DNA from: CAVORB01 sp963736235
GTDB taxonomy: Bacteria; Pseudomonadota; Gammaproteobacteria; Chromatiales; Chromatiaceae
DNA length: 64,000 nucleotides
Assembly (NCBI GenBank): GCA_963736235.1
Contig: CAVTOR010000023.1
Location: 1-64,000 of the forward strand
Reading direction: 5' to 3'
A program made the position numbers and the translations under genes. The notes below the pieces were generated by a model. The model was not told the origin of the DNA, did no database searches, and was given only the letters and a program-made list of their open reading frames with translations. Of this stretch, positions 28,261 through 36,064 are shown one piece after another (the first letter of the stretch is position 1; each line of letters starts with the position of its first letter).

Positions 28261-29466
28261 ATGGACATCGGACAGAAAGTTTTGCCGTCGGACCCGATTC
28301 CCGGGAGCGCGGACCTAGCGCGGCCCGCGATCCTGTACGTAGATGATGAGCCGCAGAGCTTGAAGTATTTCCTGCGGGCATTCAGCGGCGACTTTCAGAT
28401 CCTCACTGCCCAGAGCGTCGCAGAGGCGGAGACTCTGCTCGCGGCGGAGGCCGAGCGGATAGGGGTTCTAATCAGCGATCAGCGTATGCCGGTGGAGACC
28501 GGGGTTCAGCTGCTCGACCGGGTGAAGGCCCGTTATCCGCAGATCGTGCGGGTGCTCACGACTGCCTATGCGGATCTCAACGACGCCGTGGCAGCGGTAA
28601 ATCGGGGAGAAATCCACCGTTACATTCTCAAGCCATGGGACGTGGAGGCGTTGCGTGCGGAGCTTCACACGGCGATGGAGCTGCATCGGCGCCGCTGCCA
28701 CGAGCAGGAGCTGTTGCAGGCGCGTCGGCGCACCATCATGTCCCTGGCCTCTCACATCGCCCATGAGCTCAGCACCCCGCTCGCCACCATCCACACCGCT
28801 GTCAGTAGCATGAAGGAGTACCTGCCGGAGCTGTTGAATACCTATCGCCGGGAGCGTGAGCGAGGCATGGTCGACGTCATTCCGGAATCCTTGTTGGATT
28901 TGCTCGACACGACACCGGGTATGGTGCTGTCCCTGGTCGACCGCACCAACATGCTGACGCGGCTGCTGCTCATGAACGCCGCCGAGGACGCGGAGGACCG
29001 CAGCGACTTCGTTGTCTTCTCGGTCAGGAAATGTATTGACGAGGCGCTGCGCAGCTATCCCTTCAGCGCGGGGGAAGAGACCTTGATCAAGGTCGAAGGC
29101 GATGATTTCGAGGTGAAGGGATCCGACCTACTCTTCAGCTATGTCATCTACAACCTAATCAAGAACGCGCTTTATGCCATTGATATGGCAGGGAAAGGCG
29201 AGATCATTTTACGTTTGGAACAGGGATCGCGGCATCACCGATTGTACCTCCGGGATACCGGAACCGGGATTTCGCCGCAGGTATTGCCCCACGTGTTCGA
29301 TGAGTTCTACAGCGGCAAGGGGGCGGGGCGCGGGACCGGAATGGGGTTGCCCTTTTGCCGCAGGGTGATGAACGCCTTCGGTGGCAGCATCGAGTGCCGA
29401 TCCAGCGATGGAGAATATGCCGAGTTGGAGTTGGTTTTCCCCACCCTCGACCAAACGCAAGCGTAA
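28261..29466 (+). CDS. phcR: PhcR-like response regulator with C-terminal histidine kinase
   Basis: 401 residues. Receiver domain about 22-140, with acidic residues DDE at 28-30, Asp73 (ISDQRMP) and Lys124 in YILKPWD, the form also seen in RpfG/HD-GYP-type receivers. The kinase domain has His168 (SHIAHELSTPLATI) and an ATPase with NLIKNALYAI, DTGTGIS and GTGMGLPFC. A receiver ahead of a soluble kinase is the PhcR layout. It would take phosphate from the PhcS-like sensor and could pass it on. The 159-bp gap upstream has no clear terminator, so co-transcription with phcS is likely. Confidence 0.75.
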   Translation: MDIGQKVLPSDPIPGSADLARPAILYVDDEPQSLKYFLRAFSGDFQILTAQSVAEAETLLAAEAERIGVLISDQRMPVETGVQLLDRVKARYPQIVRVLTTAYADLNDAVAAVNRGEIHRYILKPWDVEALRAELHTAMELHRRRCHEQELLQARRRTIMSLASHIAHELSTPLATIHTAVSSMKEYLPELLNTYRRERERGMVDVIPESLLDLLDTTPGMVLSLVDRTNMLTRLLLMNAAEDAEDRSDFVVFSVRKCIDEALRSYPFSAGEETLIKVEGDDFEVKGSDLLFSYVIYNLIKNALYAIDMAGKGEIILRLEQGSRHHRLYLRDTGTGISPQVLPHVFDEFYSGKGAGRGTGMGLPFCRRVMNAFGGSIECRSSDGEYAELELVFPTLDQTQA

Positions 29467-29488
29467 CGACGGGCCGGAGACGACAAAC

Positions 29489-30601
29489 ATGACGCGTGGT
29501 CAGACCGAGACATCCTATGCCGTCTTATTCGTGGACGATGAGGACAAGGCGAGAAAGTATTTTCGCATGGCTTACGGCAACGACTTTCGAGTGCTCACCG
29601 CGGGCAGCGTTGGGGAGGCGCTTCAGGTCCTCGAGCGGGAGGGGGATGAGATCGGGGTGCTGATCACGGATCAGCGCATGCCAGGCCAGCAGGGGGTTGA
29701 CCTGCTCAAGCAAGTCAGAGAGCACTGGCCGGCAATCGTGCGTATCCTCACCACGGCCTATTCCGACCTGGACGATGCGATCACGGCCGTCAATCGAGGC
29801 GAGATCCTCCGTTACGTAACCAAACCATGGGACATTCAGGGTCTGCGGGTAGAGTTGCGCCACGCCATGGACTTCTTTCTTTTGCGCCAGGAGCGTGATG
29901 TCCTGATGGCGGAGAAGTTCAGCGTGCGTCAGCGCATGGATCACAGCGACCGATTGCGGGGATTGCTGGGAATAGCAGCCGGGCTCGAGCACCTGCGCTA
30001 CGCCCCGCACGCCGTCGCGGCTTGGCTGCGCGACGAGTTGGCCTGCGCTTCGGACGACCATGCAGACGCTGCGGACTTGGAGCTATGGGGACAGGAGGTC
30101 AGGGCAACCCTGGGGCTCATGAAGACGCACCGCGGCCTGCGTGCCATCGATCAGGCGGTCGAGCCGGGCTTCCCGGAGCGGGTAGAGCTGAAAGCGCTGG
30201 CGACAGACATGGGGCTTTCGGTGGAGGGGGATACCGTCGAGGTAGCTGGTCGGCGCGACCTGTTGGCGAACCTGTTCGGAATTCTGGGCCGGCTTGCGGG
30301 CGAGTCAGCCGCGGCTCATCTCGCCACCACTGGCGAGGGTGACGCGGAGGTGACGGTTACGTCTGCCGGATCCGCCGCCAGGGGAAACCGCTCATCCGAC
30401 GACCTCGCCGCTGACGGTGAACGGCCGGACTTGCTCGCCGCCTATCTGCTTGCCTGGCATCATGGCGGTCTCCTGCGGATGTCGCCGGCGGAGGATGTAG
30501 TGCGGTTCGAGGTCACGCTTCCGGCCGATCCCGAAAGCGTAGTCCTGGATGACCCCGACGAGCACTGGGTGGAGGATCAATTCTCCACGCTGACCGCCTA
30601 A
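29489..30601 (+). CDS. phcQ: PhcQ-like response regulator with degenerate C-terminal domain
   Basis: 370 residues. A receiver domain (about 11-130) is very similar to that of the preceding gene, with DDED at 16-19, Asp61 (LITDQRMP) and Lys112 (YVTKPWD). The remaining 240 residues contain a helical segment and a region resembling a kinase ATPase fold but lacking a recognisable His box and G boxes. The two receivers probably arose by duplication. PhcQ in Ralstonia is a response regulator that affects PhcA-dependent control. ATG at 29489 is used, 22 bp after the phcR stop. How the output is delivered is unknown, since no DNA-binding domain is seen. Confidence 0.7.
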   Translation: MTRGQTETSYAVLFVDDEDKARKYFRMAYGNDFRVLTAGSVGEALQVLEREGDEIGVLITDQRMPGQQGVDLLKQVREHWPAIVRILTTAYSDLDDAITAVNRGEILRYVTKPWDIQGLRVELRHAMDFFLLRQERDVLMAEKFSVRQRMDHSDRLRGLLGIAAGLEHLRYAPHAVAAWLRDELACASDDHADAADLELWGQEVRATLGLMKTHRGLRAIDQAVEPGFPERVELKALATDMGLSVEGDTVEVAGRRDLLANLFGILGRLAGESAAAHLATTGEGDAEVTVTSAGSAARGNRSSDDLAADGERPDLLAAYLLAWHHGGLLRMSPAEDVVRFEVTLPADPESVVLDDPDEHWVEDQFSTLTA

Positions 30602-30652
30602 GCTACCCGGGCCGATATCGAGGAGTTTTGCGGATGAGTTGGGGAAGACGAT

Positions 30653-31024
30653 ATGGGTGACGCAAAGAATGTGCTCGGCGAGGCCCTGGAGCTCTGCTCC
30701 ACGGACCCCATGACTGGTTTCACCCGCAACGGGGCTTGCGAGACGGGCCCGGAGGACATCGGTTCCCATACCGTGTGCGCCGTGGTGACGGCAGAGTTCC
30801 TGGAGTTCAGCCGGTCTCGCGGCAACGACCTGACTACCCCGGCGCCGCATCTCGGCTTCGCCGGTCTCAAGCCCGGCGACCGTTGGTGTCTTTGCGCGGC
30901 GCGCTGGAAGGAGGCCCTTGACTCCGGTTGCGCACCTCGCGTGGCTTTGCGGGCGACCCACGCCCGTGCCCTCGGGGTGGTCGATCTGGCATCGCTCAAA
31001 ACCCACGCGATCGATCTGTCGTAG
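30653..31024 (+). CDS. DUF2237 family protein
   Basis: 123 residues covering the full DUF2237 domain: NVLGEALELCSTDPMTGFTR, GPEDIGSHTVCAVVTAEFL, FSRSRGNDLTTP, GLKPGDRWCLCAARWKEA. Several conserved cysteines (in LELCSTDP, HTVCAV, WCLCAARW) suggest a metal- or redox-related role, but no activity is known to me. It starts 51 bp after the phcQ-like gene on the same strand and could be the last gene of that unit. Confidence 0.85.
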   Translation: MGDAKNVLGEALELCSTDPMTGFTRNGACETGPEDIGSHTVCAVVTAEFLEFSRSRGNDLTTPAPHLGFAGLKPGDRWCLCAARWKEALDSGCAPRVALRATHARALGVVDLASLKTHAIDLS

Positions 31025-31272
31025 CACGGCAGCGGCGGCCGCATCGCCGACGCCCGCGAAAGGGCGGTTCTGCGAGCCTACACTTGCGCAGGACGTCTAG
31101 CGCGCGGGCATCCAGCTGGAACCGAGAAGCCGCCCATCACATTGGCGCTCGCTTGAGCATCCCAGTGAAACAAGGGAAAAATCGTGGTGCCCGCGGTGGT
31201 TGGCCGCTGGTTTTGCCAACCGCGTCTCCAGTAAAATGGCGGGCGTTCTCCCAAGCCCGAAACCTGACTGCC
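31025..31272. other. Intergenic region
   Basis: 248 bp between the DUF2237 gene and the L,D-transpeptidase gene. It presumably contains the promoter of the latter. No other feature is supported. Confidence 0.4.
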
Positions 31273-31851
31273 ATGTCGCGCCCGCACTTCCTGCTCGTTC
31301 CCTTGCTGGTTACGCTGGCCTCCAGTCCTCCGCTATTGGCGATGTCTTTCATGCCGGACATCCTGACCAGGAAAGACGCGCGGGAGGTTACCCCTGCGGA
31401 GCGGAAGGAATACGACCGCCTCTTCGCCGACAAGGTCGTGGTGAAGAAGGCGGAGCGACGGCTCTACCTGGTGCAAGGAGACAAACCCTTTCGCAGCTAC
31501 AAAATCTCGCTGGGAACCAGTCCCGAGGGACACAAGGAGCGTCAGGGAGACGGGCGGACGCCGGAAGGGCGTTATTACCTCGACTGGAGAAACCCCAAGA
31601 GCAAGTTTCGCAAGTCACTCCATATCTCCTACCCCAACACGGGCGACCAGCTACGGGCGCGCGGCAAGGGCATGGACCCCGGCGGCATGATCATGATTCA
31701 TGGTCAGCCCAAGCCCAACCGCTACCGGGAGCTCCAGGAGATCATCAGCGGGGAGGACTGGACGCAGGGATGCATCGCCGTTTCGGATTTCGCGATCGAT
31801 GAGATCTGGACCTACACCGCCGACGGAACGCCGATTGAGATTCTGCCTTGA
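31273..31851 (+). CDS. L,D-transpeptidase (YkuD/ErfK family), YafK-like
   Basis: 192 residues. Signal peptide about 1-23 (FLLVPLLVTLASSPPLLA). The YkuD domain covers about 53-190, with GTSPEGHKERQGDGRTPEG, the active-site His143 (MIMIHGQ) and catalytic Cys167 in DWTQGCIAVSD. Such enzymes cross-link peptidoglycan or attach or detach lipoprotein; the DWTxGC form resembles E. coli YafK/DpaA. ATG at 31273 is chosen as the start of the signal peptide. It sits before the yafS-rnhA-dnaQ block. Confidence 0.88.
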   Translation: MSRPHFLLVPLLVTLASSPPLLAMSFMPDILTRKDAREVTPAERKEYDRLFADKVVVKKAERRLYLVQGDKPFRSYKISLGTSPEGHKERQGDGRTPEGRYYLDWRNPKSKFRKSLHISYPNTGDQLRARGKGMDPGGMIMIHGQPKPNRYRELQEIISGEDWTQGCIAVSDFAIDEIWTYTADGTPIEILP

Positions 31852-31980
31852 GCGACGCCTTGGGCGCTTCGTATCGCGACAGCCGACTGCTGGCCGCTGG
31901 CCGCTGGCCGGCAGTGGTGATCTTCGCATGTCGCCAGCGATTGGCGGAGTTCGCGACGCCGGACCAACGGGCTACTTAGC

Positions 31981-32745
31981 ATGAGCCGCTGCGCAATGGA
32001 CTCCCAACCCCTGTTGCGCTTGGAGGAATGGTATCAATCGCCCCTTGGGATCGAATTGGCGGGATTGGAGGAATCCTGCCTGGAGCGCATGCTGCGCGAC
32101 ACCTTCGGGTACTACCTGCTTCAAGTAGGATTGAGCAGTGGGTTCGCAGAGGCCCTGAGCAGCAGCAGAATACGATATCGCATCCTGTTACCCGTCGCAG
32201 AGCAAGCGCGGGCCTTGGGCTCTCAGGTGGTGTGCGAGCCGGATCGTATGCCCGTTTCCTCCGACAGTGTGGATGCCGTGTTCTTGCCGCATACGCTGGA
32301 TTTCGCCGCCGATCCCCGACAGGTTTTGCGCGAGGCCGAGCGGGTGCTGATCCCCGAGGGGCGGGTCGTGGTGATGGGGTTTAACTCGCTCAGCCTGTGG
32401 GGGCTTCGGCGCTTGGTGCCTCCTGTTGGGGCGCGTGTCCCCTGGTGCGGCTCATTCCTGAACCCTTACCGGGTCTGCGACTGGTTGTCTCTCCTCGGCT
32501 TCGATGTCGAGATGCAGGAGATGATGATGTTTCGCCCGCCCTGGCGCCGCGCGCTGCTGGAGGAGCGGTCTCTGCTTGACTCGGCAGGGAAGCGGTTCTG
32601 GCCGCTGCTCGGCGGAGTCTATGCCATACGCGCCGTCAAGCGCGTGTCGACCCTGACGCCGTTAAAACCTCGCTGGAAGCCTCGTCGAGCGGTGCTCCCT
32701 GGCGGTGCGGTCGAGCCGACAACGCGGGGGACCAGTAGTGCCTGA
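31981..32745 (+). CDS. YafS-like class I methyltransferase
   Basis: 254 residues. N-terminal WYQSPLGIELAGLEESCLERML, then a weak SAM-binding region, a methyltransferase core DRMPVSSDSVDAVFLPHTLDF followed by EAERVLIPEGRVVVMGFN, and a basic C-terminus. The order methyltransferase-rnhA-dnaQ equals the E. coli yafS-rnhA-dnaQ neighbourhood. The usual glycine-rich motif I is not obvious, so activity is uncertain. The stop overlaps the rnhA start by 8 nt. Confidence 0.8.
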   Translation: MSRCAMDSQPLLRLEEWYQSPLGIELAGLEESCLERMLRDTFGYYLLQVGLSSGFAEALSSSRIRYRILLPVAEQARALGSQVVCEPDRMPVSSDSVDAVFLPHTLDFAADPRQVLREAERVLIPEGRVVVMGFNSLSLWGLRRLVPPVGARVPWCGSFLNPYRVCDWLSLLGFDVEMQEMMMFRPPWRRALLEERSLLDSAGKRFWPLLGGVYAIRAVKRVSTLTPLKPRWKPRRAVLPGGAVEPTTRGTSSA

Positions 32746-33169
32746 CGCGGTCGAGATCTTCACCGACGGTGCCTGCAAGGGCAACCCCGGTCCCGGGGGC
32801 TGGGGAGCGCTGTTGCGATACGGCGGGCACGAGAAGGAGCTTTGCGGCGGCGAGCCTCAGACCACCAACAACCGGATGGAGCTCATGGCCGTGATCGCGG
32901 CCCTCGAGGCCCTCAAGCGGCCGAGCCGGGTGCGGCTGACCACCGATTCACAGTACGTGAAGCGAGGCGTCACGGAATGGATGGCGCGCTGGCGACGCAA
33001 TGGTTGGCGCACCGCGGAGCGCAAGCCGGTCAAGAATCGGGAACTCTGGGAGCGGCTCGATCGCGCCCTGGGCGAGCATCAGGTGGAATGGCACTGGGTG
33101 CGGGGACATAGCGGCCACCCGGAGAACGAGCGCGCCGACCGACTGGCCAACCGAGGAATACCAAGTTGA
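32738..33169 (+). CDS. rnhA: Ribonuclease HI
   Basis: 143 residues with all catalytic residues of RNase HI: Asp10 (FTDGACKGNPGPGGWG), Glu48 (NRMELMAV), Asp70 (TTDSQYV) and Asp134 (NERADRLA), plus the basic handle (WMARWRRNGWRT) and HSGHPEN. It removes RNA from RNA/DNA hybrids. The start is GTG at 32738, overlapping the methyltransferase stop; earlier in-frame codons are not needed for the domain. dnaQ follows in the same direction. Confidence 0.96.
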   Translation: MPDAVEIFTDGACKGNPGPGGWGALLRYGGHEKELCGGEPQTTNNRMELMAVIAALEALKRPSRVRLTTDSQYVKRGVTEWMARWRRNGWRTAERKPVKNRELWERLDRALGEHQVEWHWVRGHSGHPENERADRLANRGIPS

Positions 33170-33179
33170 GGAACCGTCC

Positions 33180-33899
33180 GTGAGACAGATCGTGTTGGAT
33201 ACGGAGACCACGGGCCTGGAGCCTTCTGACGGGCATCGCATTATCGAGATCGGCTGCGTCGAGCTCATCGACCGCCGGCTGACACGCAAGAACTTCCATC
33301 AGTATCTGCAACCGGATCGGGAGATCGACCCGGGAGCCGTGCAGGTGCACGGGATCACCGATGCGTTCTTGCGCGACAAGCCACGCTTCGCGGACGTTGC
33401 GGAGGACTTCCTGGGCTACATTCGGGGCGCCGAGCTCATCATCCACAATGCTCCATTCGACCTCGGGTTCCTCGACCACGAGCTTGGGTCGTGGCAGGCC
33501 GGGGCATCTCGCGTTACCGACCTCTGCACGGTCACGGATACCTTGGCCATGGCCCGGGCGCTGCACCCCGGCCAGCGCAACAGTCTCGATGCCCTGTGCA
33601 AGCGCTACGACGTCGACAACTCCCAGCGGGATCTGCACGGCGCCTTGTTGGATGCGGAGATCCTGGCGGACGTCTATCTCGCGATGACCGGCGGTCAGGT
33701 AAGCCTGTTTCCGGGCGCGCAGGGGCCGAACGTGGGCGGCACGGGCCGGGAGGAGGTCAGGCGCCTCTCCGCGGATCGGCCGCCGTTGACGGTCGTGCGT
33801 GCGGTGGGGAATGAGCTTGCGGGCCATCGGGCTCGACTCGCCGCCATCGAGAAGGCGAGCGGCGGCGGCTGTCTGTGGCTTGCAGCAAATGATAGCTGA
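33180..33899 (+). CDS. dnaQ: DNA polymerase III epsilon subunit (proofreading exonuclease)
   Basis: 239 residues with the three exonuclease motifs: DTETTGLEPSDGHRIIEIG (Asp7, Glu9), HNAPFDLGFLDHEL, and the DnaQ-type HGALLDAEILADVYLAMTGG. It edits replication errors in the Pol III core. The GTG start at 33180 lies 10 bp after the rnhA stop, and the two are probably co-transcribed. In E. coli rnhA and dnaQ are divergent; here they are tandem. The C-terminus (residues about 185-239) carries the presumed polymerase-binding tail. Confidence 0.95.
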   Translation: MRQIVLDTETTGLEPSDGHRIIEIGCVELIDRRLTRKNFHQYLQPDREIDPGAVQVHGITDAFLRDKPRFADVAEDFLGYIRGAELIIHNAPFDLGFLDHELGSWQAGASRVTDLCTVTDTLAMARALHPGQRNSLDALCKRYDVDNSQRDLHGALLDAEILADVYLAMTGGQVSLFPGAQGPNVGGTGREEVRRLSADRPPLTVVRAVGNELAGHRARLAAIEKASGGGCLWLAANDS

Positions 33900-34081
33900 A
33901 CGGGATGCGGGCAGCCCGGGTGATCTGCCCGCGACCCGTCAGATACCTGGTGGTTGCCGGTCAACAGGACCATCGGGGCTGGATCCTGGATGGAGCGTTC
34001 AGGTCTGGACTTCGCCGTAGTTCGCCCTTTTCGCCGGAACGGGCAACGGTCGCAACCAGTCCCTGTCTTTGCGGCGCTTGG

Positions 34082-36064
34082 CTAGAGATAGGAAAACAGC
34101 AGCGAGATGCCGAGCAGCGCCGCGACCCACAGCACCATGCTACCGGTGGGCCAGGTCCCGGCAAAAACGCTGTACGAACCATGATGGCGCGCGAGGCCGC
34201 GCAGACCCCAGTCGATCAGCGTGTGACCGTGCCGACGCAGCGCACGGTCGAGCGGTGCAAGCTTCGCTAACGCCGCATGTAGAAAATCCGGCACCAGCCG
34301 GCGGTAGAACCAGTCGCTGTCGAGGTTCACGGACTTGAGTTCGGGCGGATAGATCCCGGCGAGCTTGAGCCAGGTGAAGGCAAGCGCCGAGAACGCGAGT
34401 AGCTGCAGCTGCGCCAGGACGTGGGTGACGTCGTAGGGCGAGTAAACCGTCTCGTAGGGCAGCAGACCGTAGAGCAGTCCTGGGAACGTCCCGATTCCGA
34501 TACAGAGCAGGGCAGCGACTGTCATCGCAATCAGCATGTTGCGGGGCGGCTCGTGCGCGGTCGCGACAAAGCGGGAGTCGTGGGCGAAAAAGGCAAAGAA
34601 CGGAATCTTGATGCCTGCATGGTGGAATACGCCGGCCGACGCGAACAGCAACGCCAGCCACACGAACGAATACCCCTCCTGGATAGCGGCGCTGACGACC
34701 ATCGACTTGCTGACGAAGCCGCTGAACAGCGGGAATGCCGAGATCGATGCGGCGCCTACCATGCACAGGATGGTGGTCTTCGGCATCTTCTTGTACAGAC
34801 CGCCCAGCTCGGAGCCGCGCATCTCGCCCGTGACGTGCAGCACCGCGCCCATGCTCATCATCAGCAGGCCCTTGAAGATCACGTCATTGAACGCGTGCGC
34901 CACGGCACCGTTCAGGGCCAGCTCGGTGCCGATGCCGATGCCGACCACCATGAAACCGAGCTGGTTGATCAGGCTGTAGGCCAGCACGCGCCGTAGGTCG
35001 TTCTCGATCACGGCGTAGAAGATCGGGAAACAGGTCATCAGGGCGCCGATATAGACCAGCAACTCGGTGCCCGGAAAACCGCGGGCCAGTGCGTAGATCG
35101 CCACCTTGGTCGTGAAGGCGCTGAGAAACACGGTCCCAGTCGGCGTCGACTCCGGATAGGCGTCGATCAGCCAGCCGTGCAGGAGCGGGAAGGCGCTCTT
35201 GATGCCAAACGCGAGGAAGATGAGCCAGCCCCCGGGAGCATCGATGCCGATGTAGTCGAACCCCAAACCGCCGGTGGCGGACGCATAGACGAGGGCGCCG
35301 GCCAGCAACAGCACGCCCGAACCCACCTGCATGAGGAGATAGCGCATGCCTGCCGCCTGCGCGCGTTCGCTGCGGCGGGCGAACACCAGCACCGCCGAGG
35401 TGAGGGCCAGCAGCTCCCAGTACACGAAGAGCGTAAGGAGGTCGCCGGCGAACACGGCTCCGACCGCGCTGCCGGCGTAGGCCAAGGCGGCGACGTCCTG
35501 CAGCCGGTTCCTGACGTGCAGGGCGAACAGGACGCCGATAAAGGCGGCAAGGTGGAACAGATAACCGAACAGCAGCGACAGCGCGTCGACCCGGACCGGG
35601 GTGAGCACGTAGTCGAACAGCTCGAGGGTGACCGTGGTCCCCGGCGCCAACTGGTACAGTCCATAGGCGCCGAGCAGGGGCGCACCCAGCATCACCGCGG
35701 CACGGAAGCGCTCGCCGAGAAGCGTAGCCAGGGCGGCGCCGGCGAACAGAGGCAGCGCGGGCCACCACTCAAACATCCTCGTCCCCCCCGGTTTCGCGTC
35801 GGCATCCCGGCTGTCGCGCTCGTAGTAGTCCTCGTCGCGCATCACCAGCTTGCGCATCTCGGCGGCCAGCAGGACCAGCAGGACGCAGGCGACGAAGCCG
35901 TAGAGCGCATAAAAGCCGAACAGCGCCTCCCAAGGATGGGACAGGTGGCGATGCACGAGCAGCTCCAAGGCGACCAGCAGCCCGCAGGTCCAGGTGAGCC
36001 CGCGCACCACGTGCCGCACGTTGCGCGGGTCATCGAACAAATAGCGTCTGCCGCCGCCGTTCAT
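34082..36064 (-). CDS. mrpD: Mrp antiporter NuoL/M-type subunit D with fused N-terminal small subunit
   Basis: 660 residues, last gene of the mrp operon. Residues 1-95 form a separate-looking two-helix protein (GLLVALELLVHR, ALYGFVACVLLVLLAAEM), followed at Met97 (MFEWWPALPLFAGA) by a full proton-translocating subunit with LLYGYLFH-type helices and the conserved Glu/Lys segments (FVYWELLALTSAVLVF, LAFGIKSAFPLLHGW). The junction is a run of seven G on the minus strand near 35785. One more G would give KPGGDEDV and a stop overlapping the ATG at 35776. So the two parts may be separate genes joined by a one-base read error. Confidence 0.75.
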   Translation of the reverse strand: MNGGGRRYLFDDPRNVRHVVRGLTWTCGLLVALELLVHRHLSHPWEALFGFYALYGFVACVLLVLLAAEMRKLVMRDEDYYERDSRDADAKPGGTRMFEWWPALPLFAGAALATLLGERFRAAVMLGAPLLGAYGLYQLAPGTTVTLELFDYVLTPVRVDALSLLFGYLFHLAAFIGVLFALHVRNRLQDVAALAYAGSAVGAVFAGDLLTLFVYWELLALTSAVLVFARRSERAQAAGMRYLLMQVGSGVLLLAGALVYASATGGLGFDYIGIDAPGGWLIFLAFGIKSAFPLLHGWLIDAYPESTPTGTVFLSAFTTKVAIYALARGFPGTELLVYIGALMTCFPIFYAVIENDLRRVLAYSLINQLGFMVVGIGIGTELALNGAVAHAFNDVIFKGLLMMSMGAVLHVTGEMRGSELGGLYKKMPKTTILCMVGAASISAFPLFSGFVSKSMVVSAAIQEGYSFVWLALLFASAGVFHHAGIKIPFFAFFAHDSRFVATAHEPPRNMLIAMTVAALLCIGIGTFPGLLYGLLPYETVYSPYDVTHVLAQLQLLAFSALAFTWLKLAGIYPPELKSVNLDSDWFYRRLVPDFLHAALAKLAPLDRALRRHGHTLIDWGLRGLARHHGSYSVFAGTWPTGSMVLWVAALLGISLLFSYL

